A stretch of DNA of 64,000 nt from Lachnospiraceae bacterium (GTDB lineage Bacteria > Bacillota > Clostridia > Lachnospirales > Lachnospiraceae): contig JAILHF010000052.1 of assembly GCA_024696005.1 (NCBI GenBank), positions 124,001-188,000 of the forward strand. Direction: 5' to 3'. Within the stretch, counting starts at the first letter, position 1, and every line of letters starts with the position of its first letter. Positions 8,942 to 16,808 of the stretch are shown here, piece by piece. The position numbers and the translations under genes were made by a program. The notes beneath the pieces were generated by a model that ran no database searches, was not told the origin of the DNA, and saw only the letters and a program-made list of their open reading frames with translations.

Positions 8942-10144
8942 TCAATTCCGTTTCATGAGGATCTCCATGCCGGCATTCAGACCATCCACGGTCAGTGGCA
9001 GCATGGGAAAGATCTCGCCGATGGCCGTCTCCGCTTCCCGCCAGGGTGCCGCGATGGGGCTCATCTTCGGATTCATCCACACGACCCTCTTATATTTCCT
9101 TCGCAGGCGCAGCAGCCATTCATGGCCGGAATATCCGCCGTTCGGGCCACGGTAATTCCCGTCCCTGGCATACAATTCTTCCGGCGCCATGGCGGCATCC
9201 CCGACAATGATCACCTTGAAGTCCTTGTCCAGATTCCTAAACATCCATTCCGTCTCGATCCAGTCACCGTTCTCACAGCCCGGCGTATTATAGACGTGGG
9301 AATAAATGCAGTTATGGAAGTAATAGGTCTTCACTTCCTTGTAGTGATTGGACTTGTGCACCGACTGAAAAAGCTCGTTCAGCAGATCACAATAAGGGAT
9401 CATCGTCCCGCCGCTGTCCATCAGAAGCAGGAGCTTTACGCTGTTCTTCCTCGGTTTGTCCATCACGATCTGCAGGCAGCCCCCGTTGTTGCAGGTCTTG
9501 TCAATGGTACTGTCGATATCCAGCTCGGTCTTCGGAATATCCAGGCGGCTCGAAAACTGCCTGAGCTTGCGCAGCGCCGCCATGAACTGGCGTCCGGTCA
9601 GAACGCGGTCATCCCGGAAATCCCGGTATTTTCTGGCTCCCACCACCTGAAAAGCGCTCTGGTAGCCCGTGGCACCGCCCACGCGTATGCCGCCTATGTT
9701 TCCGCCGGTATTCCCGAAGCTGGTCTTTCCCATGGTCCCGATCCAGTATGCACCGCCGTTGTGCTCGCTGTCCTGGTCCTTCAGGCGCTGCTTGAATTTC
9801 TTCTCAACGTCATCCTTGTCCAGCTCGAAGCTTTCGACCGAGTTCAGGTAATCCTTGTCCTCCTCATGGAGCATCTCGTTCATTTCCGGCTTATCCAGCC
9901 AGCGCAGCATCTGCTGCGTGATCCCGGTCTCGTGCTGTAGCGCCTTGAAGCACTCCTCAAAAGCCAGGTCATACTTGTCATAATCCGTTTCGCTGTGTAC
10001 CAGGATCGAACGCGCGACATAGTAAAAGCGCGTGAGCGAGCTCTCGCACAGGCCCTGGTCCAGCGCCTGCTGCAGCGTCAGCCACTCGCTCAGCGTTACG
10101 TTCAGGCCGTATTTTTTCAGGCTGTAGAAAAAGCTCTGGAACAA
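8942..10144 (-). CDS. CoxE-like VWA domain protein (partner of MoxR ATPase)
   Basis: A 400-residue protein with a basic/acidic N-terminal half, a Gly-rich middle (about 140-160) and a C-terminal von Willebrand A-type domain starting near residue 235. The metal-site motif reads DSGGT (Asp243), a variant of the usual DxSxS. Proteins of this type (COG3552 group) work with MoxR AAA+ ATPases, probably as chaperones that insert metals or assemble protein complexes. The moxR gene ends 12 bases upstream and the two form one unit. The client is unknown. Confidence 0.85.
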   Translation of the reverse strand: MFQSFFYSLKKYGLNVTLSEWLTLQQALDQGLCESSLTRFYYVARSILVHSETDYDKYDLAFEECFKALQHETGITQQMLRWLDKPEMNEMLHEEDKDYLNSVESFELDKDDVEKKFKQRLKDQDSEHNGGAYWIGTMGKTSFGNTGGNIGGIRVGGATGYQSAFQVVGARKYRDFRDDRVLTGRQFMAALRKLRQFSSRLDIPKTELDIDSTIDKTCNNGGCLQIVMDKPRKNSVKLLLLMDSGGTMIPYCDLLNELFQSVHKSNHYKEVKTYYFHNCIYSHVYNTPGCENGDWIETEWMFRNLDKDFKVIIVGDAAMAPEELYARDGNYRGPNGGYSGHEWLLRLRRKYKRVVWMNPKMSPIAAPWREAETAIGEIFPMLPLTVDGLNAGMEILMKRN

Positions 10145-10156
10145 ACTGTCCTCTCC

Positions 10157-10966
10157 TTACACGTAATGCTTAACGGTTTCCAGATCCTCGTCCTTCTTGA
10201 CGATCACGCCGAGGAAGGGAAGCTTCTCCCGCAGGGTTTCCGCCGGGATCCCGTTCATCTGCAGGGCGTTCAGCCAGTCGATCAGCTCCGAGGTGGACGG
10301 CTTTTTCCGCACATCCCTTATCCCCCGGATCCAGTAAAACACATCCATGGCGTTCTTCAGCAGGTTTTCCTCGATATCCGGATAATGGACCTTTACGATC
10401 TCTTCCATCAGGGCCGCATCCGGAAATTCGATGTAATGAAAGATGCAGCGGCGCAGGAAAGCATCCGGCAGCTCTTTTTCCGCATTGGAGGTGATGATCA
10501 CGATCGGGCGCTGTTTTGCCTTGACCGTGCGCTTCGTCTCATGGATATAGAATTCCATCTGGTCCAGTTCCCACAGGAGGTCGTTGGGGAATTCCAGATC
10601 CGCCTTGTCGATCTCGTCGATCAGAAGGACAACCTGCTCCTCGCTCTCAAAGGCCTCCCCCAGCTTTCCCAGTTTGATGTAGCGCGCGATGTCATCCACA
10701 CCCTCTTCGCCAAACTGCCCGTCATAAAGACGCTGTATCGTATCATACATATACAGGCCGTCCTGGGCCTTGGTCGTGGATTTGATGTTCCAGATGATCA
10801 GCTTTTTCCCGAGAGAACGCGAGACCGCCTCGGCCAGCATGGTCTTTCCCGTTCCCGGCTCGCCCTTGATCAGCAGCGGCTTCTTGAGCGCGATCGCCAC
10901 GTTGACGCTTCCCATCAACGCCTCACTGGCAACGTATTCTCCCGTCGATTTGAAATTCTCTGCCAT
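10157..10966 (-). CDS. MoxR family AAA+ ATPase
   Basis: A 269-residue AAA+ ATPase with Walker A GEPGTGKT (35-42), Walker B VVLLIDEID (about 112-120), sensor-1 segment IVIITSN and arginine finger region AFLRRC. MoxR proteins act together with a VWA partner, and that gene follows 12 bases downstream. The start at 10966 (MAENFK) is chosen because GGAGG stands five bases upstream; the open frame extends 20 codons further but reads through the upstream hairpin. The neighbour on the 5' side is cheV, separated by a terminator-like hairpin. Confidence 0.93.
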   Translation of the reverse strand: MAENFKSTGEYVASEALMGSVNVAIALKKPLLIKGEPGTGKTMLAEAVSRSLGKKLIIWNIKSTTKAQDGLYMYDTIQRLYDGQFGEEGVDDIARYIKLGKLGEAFESEEQVVLLIDEIDKADLEFPNDLLWELDQMEFYIHETKRTVKAKQRPIVIITSNAEKELPDAFLRRCIFHYIEFPDAALMEEIVKVHYPDIEENLLKNAMDVFYWIRGIRDVRKKPSTSELIDWLNALQMNGIPAETLREKLPFLGVIVKKDEDLETVKHYV

Positions 10967-10986
10967 GTTTTCCTCCGCCTTTCTTT

Positions 10987-11023
10987 GAAAAGCCCGCAGC
11001 CGGAAAGCACCGGTACCGCGGGC
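10987..11023 (-). terminator. Terminator or attenuator between cheV and the moxR gene
   Basis: GCCCGC (11023-11018) pairs with GCGGGC (10997-10992), with an inner CCGG/CCGG pairing, followed by TTTTC on the minus strand. The stem is strong but the T run is short, so partial read-through into the ATPase gene is plausible. Confidence 0.6.
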
Positions 11024-11059
11024 CAAACAGTTCTTATTCTTCTCTGTTCACTACGTCGA

Positions 11060-11965
11060 TCACCCCTGGCTGATCCCAAGAACGTCGTCGATCGTGCGCA
11101 CAAGATTTCCGATCTCGGGCTTTGTCAGCTGCGCATCGGCGCCAAGCTGCTCACCCTTGCGTCTCATCTCGGTATTGATCAGGGACGAGAAGATGATCAC
11201 CGGGATGCTCTTGAGCACGTCATCTTCCTTGACAAGCTTGGTCAGGCGGTGCCCATCCATCTGGGGCATCTCTATATCGGTGATGATGCACTGCGCATGC
11301 TTGTCCAGAGAGCCCTCCACCTTCCACTGGCTGAGCAGATCCCAGGCCAGCTGGCCGTTCTCGGTATGCGTCAGGTTCACATAGCCTGCCTTGTGCAGCG
11401 ATTCCACGATCAGCTTGTTCAGCAATGCGGAATCCTCTGCGATCAGGATCGGGGTATCGTTGCGGGAACGCGTTCCCATCTCGTCGATCTCCTGAACCTT
11501 CAGACCGGTCTCGGGGTTGATATCCGTCACGATCTTCTCGAAATCAAGGATGATGATGAGCTTGTCATTCTTTTTGATGATGCCGGTGCTGATGCCCTCT
11601 TCGGAATTGGAAACCGTGGAGTCGGGCTTGATGATCTCGGTCCAGGATACTCTGTGGATGCCGATCACGGAATCAACATGGAATGCGATATCCAGTCCGT
11701 TGAAATTGGTGATGATGAAAAGACCGCCGTTCTCGGATTCTCCCCTCTGCAGGCAGTTCTTCAGATCGATCGCTGTGATCATCACATCCCTGGGCATAAA
11801 GATGCCCTCTATGCTGGGATGGGCATTGGGTACAGGCGTAACTGCCTGGTACGGAATGATCTCACGGATCTTTGCAACATTGATGCCATAGGAATTCCCC
11901 GCCAGGGTAAACTCCAATACTTCCAGTTCGTTCGTGCCGTTTTCCAACAGTATCTTTGTTTCCAT
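11060..11965 (-). CDS. cheV: Chemotaxis coupling protein CheV (CheW-receiver fusion)
   Basis: The 301-residue protein has an N-terminal CheW-like domain (about 10-150) and a C-terminal receiver domain (about 171-297) with phospho-acceptor Asp230 in IITDIEMPQMDG, acidic pocket residues Glu177/Asp178 and Lys282 in the TKPE loop. CheV couples chemoreceptors to CheA and tunes adaptation by its phosphorylation. The start at 11965 (METKIL) has GAGGTGG upstream and fits the family; the frame extends ten codons further. No cheA, cheY or flagellar genes are visible here, but the gene implies a chemotactic organism. Confidence 0.95.
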   Translation of the reverse strand: METKILLENGTNELEVLEFTLAGNSYGINVAKIREIIPYQAVTPVPNAHPSIEGIFMPRDVMITAIDLKNCLQRGESENGGLFIITNFNGLDIAFHVDSVIGIHRVSWTEIIKPDSTVSNSEEGISTGIIKKNDKLIIILDFEKIVTDINPETGLKVQEIDEMGTRSRNDTPILIAEDSALLNKLIVESLHKAGYVNLTHTENGQLAWDLLSQWKVEGSLDKHAQCIITDIEMPQMDGHRLTKLVKEDDVLKSIPVIIFSSLINTEMRRKGEQLGADAQLTKPEIGNLVRTIDDVLGISQG

Positions 11966-12023
11966 AACCCACCTCACTCTTATAGGATCAGGCATAGCCT
12001 GTCAAAGAAAACCTTCACATAAT

Positions 12024-12052
12024 ATTATAAATAAAAAACGGGGAAAAGTCCA
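12024..12052 (-). promoter_or_regulatory. Probable cheV promoter
   Basis: TATAAT (12029-12024) preceded after 17 bases by TGGACT (12052-12047) on the minus strand, in an AT-rich gap about 60 bases upstream of the cheV start. Confidence 0.55.
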
Positions 12053-12059
12053 TTAAAAC

Positions 12060-12836
12060 TTATAAAATGGTCAACTCGCCACGCGACTCTCCGCTGCGCA
12101 TGATCATCGTCAGAGAGCTGATCGAGGCCGCCTGCGCTTCCGTCACTTCGATCAGCAGGACCGCCGTATCGCTGCCGCCTGCCGGAATGACCTCACGGTA
12201 TCCGGAAAGATCGTTCAAAAGCACCGTCATCATGGATGCCTTGGAAAAAGAATTGTTCACACGAAATGTAAAACGCGGGGAATAAGCCGTCATGTCCACG
12301 GCCTTGTCCTCCACGCCTGTATTGGTCAGGGTATAATTGAATACCAGAAGCGAATTGCCGCTCGTGGCCGTCACCACACCCTGCCAGTCATTTTCCGACA
12401 CCTCGGTGGGATAGGTCTTGCTGATGTCAAAGGAAGTGAAATCAATCTCGACCCCATCGATCCCGAAGAAATCATCGATATCCGTATAGACCGGTCCGCT
12501 CTGCTTTTCTCCGCCCTCGGAAGAAGGGCCCTCGCCCTCCTCACCGGAGCCCTGCTCTCCCTCTTGCTCCTGCTCCTTTTCCTGCGCCTTCTGCTGAGCG
12601 ATCTGGGCCTTCACCTCCGCGAGGCGCTTAAGCCTGGCCCGTTCGGCCTCCACCTCTTCCTTGGCGATGGTGGCGGCGCGATAGTTTTCGTCATACTTCA
12701 AAAGCAGATGCGCAGCATATTCCTCCACCATCTGCATTTCCTGTTCACTCAGGTCCGGTATGGCATTGTCGGTCGCACAGGCACACAGGCTCACACTCAC
12801 GAGCAGGCAGCCAAGCATTGCAAATCGTCTTCTCAT
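12060..12836 (-). CDS. Lipoprotein with coiled coil and C-terminal beta-rich domain
   Basis: A 258-residue protein with an N-terminal signal peptide and a cysteine-rich lipobox region (SLCAC, about 16-20), so it is probably anchored in the outer face of the membrane. After this come a charged helix (about 45-90), a low-complexity Glu/Gln/Gly/Ser linker (about 90-115) and a C-terminal domain of likely beta strands (about 120-258) reminiscent of the immunoglobulin-like domains of secreted Firmicutes lipoproteins. I cannot name its function. It follows a two-component system by 35 bases and could be part of that transcript, perhaps as a sensed or regulated envelope protein. Confidence 0.8.
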   Translation of the reverse strand: MRRRFAMLGCLLVSVSLCACATDNAIPDLSEQEMQMVEEYAAHLLLKYDENYRAATIAKEEVEAERARLKRLAEVKAQIAQQKAQEKEQEQEGEQGSGEEGEGPSSEGGEKQSGPVYTDIDDFFGIDGVEIDFTSFDISKTYPTEVSENDWQGVVTATSGNSLLVFNYTLTNTGVEDKAVDMTAYSPRFTFRVNNSFSKASMMTVLLNDLSGYREVIPAGGSDTAVLLIEVTEAQAASISSLTMIMRSGESRGELTIL

Positions 12837-12871
12837 AGCCCGCTTATTGTATCATATCCGCACTTTTTTGT

Positions 12872-14374
12872 CTATTTTGTTTCCAGCTCAAACCAGAATT
12901 CCACGCCATCATCATAATTCGTCACACCGTAGGCCTGCTTCATGGATTCCATGATGGCTTTTACGATGGAAAGTCCCAGACCGCTCCCGCCGTATTCACG
13001 TGTACGCGCCTTATCCACCTTATAGAATTTGTCCCAGAGCCTTTCAAGGCTTTCCTGCGGGATCGGCTTGCCGCTGTTGAACACGGACGTGCGGATGCGC
13101 CCGTCCCTTTCCTCCAGCTTGATCCGGATCTCTTTCTTTCCGTCACAGTAATTCACGGCGTTGGAGAAGTAATTGCGCAGCACCTCCTCCACCTGGTATT
13201 CATCCCCCCACACCCATGATCCGGGAACGGGATCATAGCAGACACGAATTCCCTTCTGCCTGCACATCTGCTCGAAGGACGAGATCAGCTGCATCAGAAG
13301 CTCGTTCAGATCAAAACGTTCCATCTGCATGATGTCTTCCCCGCTCTCCACATGGTTGAGGGAGATCAGGCGCTTGACCAGATGGTTCATCTTCCGGGTC
13401 TCGTCCATGATCACGTCGCAATAATAGTCCCTGCTTTCCTGATCATCACTGATCCCGTCCTTCAGGCCTTCGGCGTAGCCCTGGATCAGGGCTATGGGCG
13501 TCTTGAGCTCATGGGAGACGTTCGCCAGGAACTCCTGTCTGCGCACTTCCGCGTTCCGCCTGGCCTTCACGTCCTTCTGCAGCTCCAGATTGGCCGTTTT
13601 GAGTTGGCTGATATTCTCCTCCAGCCGGTCTGCCAGGATGTTCATGTTCTCTCCGAGAACACCGATCTCGCTTTTGCTCGTTCCCTCATACCGGCTGTCA
13701 AAATCCATTTCCGCCATGCGTTTCGATACTTCGACCAGAGAAAGGATCGGCCCGGTGATCTTTTTGGTCACAAACCAGATCACCACCCCGGCCAGAACGA
13801 TCGCCGGCAGACCGATGTAGAGCAGCATGCGGTTCGCCATGTTCACGCTTTCACGCACGCTTTCCAGCGCGGTGCGTATCATGAAAAAGCAGTCGTCATC
13901 CAGGTTCCCCCACATGGTCGCGTATTCCGTTCCGCTGAAGGGATCCGGCATGTAGGTCAGGCTGTAATGATCCGTTTCCTCGACCAGCTGCTTCTCCGTA
14001 TTGTCACGGGCAAACAGGATGTCGCGGAGCTGGCGGCTGATCTGCGCCGGATCCTTGATGTTCGAATAAATGGTATTGGAACTGGCGTCGGTAACGACAA
14101 AATTCACGTTATAGACATTGCAGAGATGCATGATCTCACTCTCAAAGTCCTCGTTCCCGAATTCGTCTTCCTCCCATGCCTTTTCCAGTTTCTCGTATAC
14201 TTCGATCAGATTCGACCGTTTGTACTGCAGGTAGGAGCGCTCGAGCAAGGTGTCGTTCAGGACCCAGACTGCCGCGAGCGTGAACCCCAGCAGGCAGATA
14301 TAGACTGCCGCCATCTCACGCTTCAGCGAATAATGCCTTTCCCTGCGTCTTTTTTTTCCGCCGCTCTTTTCCAT
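12872..14374 (-). CDS. Membrane sensor histidine kinase
   Basis: The 500-residue kinase has a first membrane helix (about 22-41), an extracytoplasmic sensor domain (about 45-180), a second helix (about 183-203), a HAMP segment (about 204-255), a short coiled coil, a HisKA domain with phospho-accepting His288 in NVSHELKTP, and a HATPase domain with N box NYFSNAVNYC and G boxes including GGSGLGLSIV. The start ATG at 14374 overlaps the response regulator stop (TGATG). Signal and targets are not readable from the sequence. Confidence 0.95.
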   Translation of the reverse strand: MEKSGGKKRRRERHYSLKREMAAVYICLLGFTLAAVWVLNDTLLERSYLQYKRSNLIEVYEKLEKAWEEDEFGNEDFESEIMHLCNVYNVNFVVTDASSNTIYSNIKDPAQISRQLRDILFARDNTEKQLVEETDHYSLTYMPDPFSGTEYATMWGNLDDDCFFMIRTALESVRESVNMANRMLLYIGLPAIVLAGVVIWFVTKKITGPILSLVEVSKRMAEMDFDSRYEGTSKSEIGVLGENMNILADRLEENISQLKTANLELQKDVKARRNAEVRRQEFLANVSHELKTPIALIQGYAEGLKDGISDDQESRDYYCDVIMDETRKMNHLVKRLISLNHVESGEDIMQMERFDLNELLMQLISSFEQMCRQKGIRVCYDPVPGSWVWGDEYQVEEVLRNYFSNAVNYCDGKKEIRIKLEERDGRIRTSVFNSGKPIPQESLERLWDKFYKVDKARTREYGGSGLGLSIVKAIMESMKQAYGVTNYDDGVEFWFELETK

Positions 14375-15060
14375 CACTTTTCCGACTTCGACACGAATTT
14401 ATAACCGAGCCCCCAGATCGTCTGGATCAGGTCGCCCTTTTCTCCCAGCTTGCTTCGCAGTTTCTTGACATGCGTATCGATCGTCCTCGCATCACCGAAA
14501 TAATCATAATTCCACACGCTGTTGAGGATCTTTTCCCTCGAAAGGGCGATCCCCTCGTTCTCCATGAAAAAGCTCAAAAGCTCAAATTCCTTGAACGAAA
14601 GCTCAACATCCTTCCCGTCCACCATCACGGTATGAGCGCTCTTGTCGATCACCACGCCTCCGGCTTCCACGCGGCTGTCCTCCGAGGCTCCCGTGGTCCT
14701 TCGGAGGATGGCCTCCACTCGCGCGACCAGGATCCTGGGGCTGAAGGGTTTTGAGATATATTCATCCACACCGAGCTGGAAGCCCAGGAGTTCGTCCCGC
14801 TCATCCCCGCGCGCGGTCAGCATGATGATCGGTACTTTCGACGTTTTGCGGATCTCCTTGCAGACCTCCCATCCGTCCATCCCGGGCATCATCACGTCCA
14901 GGATCAGAAGGTCGATATCCTTCTCCTCATAAAACAGCTCCAGAGCGGCATTCCCGTCCTCCGCTTCCAGCACCGCATAATCGTTCTTTACCAGAAAATC
15001 CTTTACCAGCTTTCGCATGCGGCTCTCGTCATCCACCACAAGGATCTTCGACCTCTCCAT
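14374..15060 (-). CDS. OmpR-family response regulator
   Basis: A 228-residue regulator: receiver domain with acidic pair Asp10/Asp11, phospho-acceptor Asp55 in LILDVMMPG, conserved Thr/Lys in TARG and SKPF, then a winged-helix DNA-binding domain with recognition segment DARTIDTHVKKLRSKLG. The start at 15060 is preceded by GGGAGGTGAG; an in-frame extension of eleven codons reads through this site and is rejected. It is translationally coupled to the downstream kinase gene. Confidence 0.96.
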   Translation of the reverse strand: MERSKILVVDDESRMRKLVKDFLVKNDYAVLEAEDGNAALELFYEEKDIDLLILDVMMPGMDGWEVCKEIRKTSKVPIIMLTARGDERDELLGFQLGVDEYISKPFSPRILVARVEAILRRTTGASEDSRVEAGGVVIDKSAHTVMVDGKDVELSFKEFELLSFFMENEGIALSREKILNSVWNYDYFGDARTIDTHVKKLRSKLGEKGDLIQTIWGLGYKFVSKSEK

Positions 15061-15137
15061 GCTCCTCACCTCCCGGACATTTTCATGTATCATACCCTTT
15101 CATCACATCTTAGCAGGGATTTATGTAAAAACTGTGT

Positions 15138-15734
15138 TCACTGCTCTCTTTTCAGCTGAAGTTCTTCCTCCCGGACCGCCTCTTCCCGTTCCTTCAGTTC
15201 CTCCTCCCAGGAGGCATAGCGGTCCTGCAGGACCCGTTCGTAATTCAGGATGTTCGGGCTGTCGCTCATCCCGGCGATCACCAGCATGGCGATCAGCGCG
15301 GCCAGAAGGAAAAGGAGCACGATGCGCAGGGAGGAAAGCTTCTGCTTTACCCGTCTCAGTTTCTGCTCCGCGTTTTTCAGCATTTCCTCGAGCTGTCTTC
15401 GTTTCGCTTCGGCCTCTGCCCCGCCCAGAAGTTTTTCCACCGGAAGCCCCGGCAACTCCGCTTCGCCCAGCTGCTCCTTATGCTCCTCCAGGTACTGCCG
15501 CAGGCTCAGCAGATAGGCATATCCCTCCGCCGTATGAAATACGCCGTCCTCCAGGGCTTTCCGGTACAAAGCCATGACCAGCGTGGGTTTGTTGTAATCC
15601 AGCTGTTTTTCCAGGCGGCTGATCCGCTCCGCTTCCGTCACGGCCTGTTCGGCCTCCTCCACATTCCGGTAGCTGAAGAAGCCCTGCTCGATCCGGCCTA
15701 TGACTTTCTCCTCTTTGCTCTCTTCCTCTGCCAA
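15138..15734 (-). CDS. Coiled-coil protein with one transmembrane helix, unknown function
   Basis: Not recognised. The 198-residue product has a helical N-terminal part, a long charged coiled coil (about 105-135), one membrane helix (about 137-156) and a second Glu/Arg coiled coil to the end (165-198). It has no signal peptide. I place the start at TTG (15734) because GGGAGGGG lies six bases upstream; an ATG six codons earlier would put that ribosome binding site inside the coding sequence. It lies just behind the nrdR terminator and ends about 80 bases upstream of the response regulator start. A structural or scaffolding membrane role is possible, but nothing fixes it. Confidence 0.7.
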   Translation of the reverse strand: MAEEESKEEKVIGRIEQGFFSYRNVEEAEQAVTEAERISRLEKQLDYNKPTLVMALYRKALEDGVFHTAEGYAYLLSLRQYLEEHKEQLGEAELPGLPVEKLLGGAEAEAKRRQLEEMLKNAEQKLRRVKQKLSSLRIVLLFLLAALIAMLVIAGMSDSPNILNYERVLQDRYASWEEELKEREEAVREEELQLKREQ

Positions 15735-15754
15735 AGGTATCCCCTCCCACATTT

Positions 15755-15783
15755 GAAAAAGCGGCAGACAATGCCGCCGCTTT
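15755..15783 (-). terminator. Intrinsic terminator of nrdR
   Basis: AAAGCGGC (15783-15776) pairs with GCCGCTTT (15765-15758) on the minus strand and is followed by further T residues. The coiled-coil protein gene starts immediately after it, so that gene depends on read-through or its own promoter. Confidence 0.8.
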
Positions 15784-15826
15784 CTTTTATATCACATTCT
15801 GCCCGAAAAGTCAGTATCCCTGACGT

Positions 15827-16282
15827 TTACTTCTTGTCAAGCACCTTTTTCAGCTCATCCATGAAGGTATTGATGTCCTTAAACTCGCGGTAAACGGATG
15901 CGAATCGCACATAGGCGACCGCTTCGAGGTTTTCGAGCTTTTCCATGACGATCTCACCGATGACGGCGCTGGGAACTTCCTTTTCTTCCCGCTTGAAGAC
16001 CTCCGTCTCGACCTCATCCACCAGATGCGTGATCTGCTCGGCACTGATCGGCCGCTTGTGGCAGGCCCGCAATACACCGGCCTCGATCTTTTTCCGGTCG
16101 TACGCCTCTCTGGCATTGTCCTTCTTGATCACGATCAGCGGGATCGTTTCCACTTTTTCATACGTCGTAAAACGTTTGTCACACTCGTCGCATACTCTCC
16201 TGCGCCGAATGGAAGCATTGTCATCCGCCGGCCGCGAATCCACGACACGTGTGTTCTCATGACCGCAAAAAGGACATTTCAT
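15827..16282 (-). CDS. nrdR: Ribonucleotide reductase repressor NrdR
   Basis: NrdR senses ATP/dATP and represses ribonucleotide reductase genes. The 151-residue protein has the N-terminal zinc ribbon with CPFC and CDEC pairs (residues 3-6 and 31-34) and the ATP-cone domain (about 48-138). Length is normal. It has its own promoter and terminator, so it is a single-gene unit. No nrd genes are in the window. Confidence 0.97.
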   Translation of the reverse strand: MKCPFCGHENTRVVDSRPADDNASIRRRRVCDECDKRFTTYEKVETIPLIVIKKDNAREAYDRKKIEAGVLRACHKRPISAEQITHLVDEVETEVFKREEKEVPSAVIGEIVMEKLENLEAVAYVRFASVYREFKDINTFMDELKKVLDKK

Positions 16283-16323
16283 GATCGTTTCCCTCCGTTT
16301 TTTGTTAGTGATCAGCTAAAAAG

Positions 16324-16371
16324 ATTATAACGGAAACGTCAACTTATGTCAACCTGAACTTATGTTAACCT
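16324..16371 (-). promoter_or_regulatory. nrdR promoter with tandem 15-base direct repeat
   Basis: On the minus strand TTGACA (16352-16347), 17 bases, TATAAT (16329-16324) is a full-consensus promoter. Its -35 lies in the second of two direct repeats with sequence AGGTTRACATAAGTT (16371-16357 and 16355-16341, period 16), which looks like a regulator binding site. The repeat does not match the NrdR box I know (ACACAATATATTGT-like). Confidence 0.85.
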
Positions 16372-16805
16372 GGCTCCTTACGAAGGCATAGGGCTGCCAG
16401 TTTTTCCGGGATCGATGCCGCATCCTTCGGGCTGAGAGGCCTCTTCCCGTCAAAGATGAGAAAGCCCTTTTCCGAGATGCCCGGAACGCTTATCCCTTCC
16501 AGCAGCCCCCGCAGATAGACCTGGGCGATGGCCGCGGCACAGACCCGGCAGTCATACAGATCCCGCAGGATCTCCGCTCCGCCGGTATCCGGAAGATCCG
16601 GAAGCTTTAAGACCCTGCGCATAAAACGGTGCAGGATGAGTGCCGTTTCCCCCCGGCTCAGCTCCTCACCGCTTCCCGTCTCCTCCAGCCAGCCTTCTTC
16701 CGCGGCCGTTTCCAGGGCCGCCCTTCCGCAGGGGATATCGTCCTCCGCTCCCTTCTCCAGCCGCAGGAGGCTTTCGACAAATGCACTTTTTGAAACCGCC
16801 GCCAT
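16365..16805 (-). CDS. Small protein with two SLH-like segments
   Basis: A 146-residue protein without signal peptide. Two segments look like S-layer homology repeats: one around residues 30-65 (TAAEEGWLE, then ELSRGETALILHRFM) and one around 88-140 (IAQVYLRGLLEGI, then PLSPKDAASIPEKLA). SLH domains normally bind cell-wall polymers outside the cell, so a cytoplasmic copy is odd. It begins three bases after the stop of the alpha-galactosidase gene and probably shares its transcript. It could be a detached accessory module or a diverged protein of other use. Confidence 0.65.
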   Translation of the reverse strand: MAAVSKSAFVESLLRLEKGAEDDIPCGRAALETAAEEGWLEETGSGEELSRGETALILHRFMRRVLKLPDLPDTGGAEILRDLYDCRVCAAAIAQVYLRGLLEGISVPGISEKGFLIFDGKRPLSPKDAASIPEKLAALCLRKEPG

Positions 16806-16808
16806 ATC

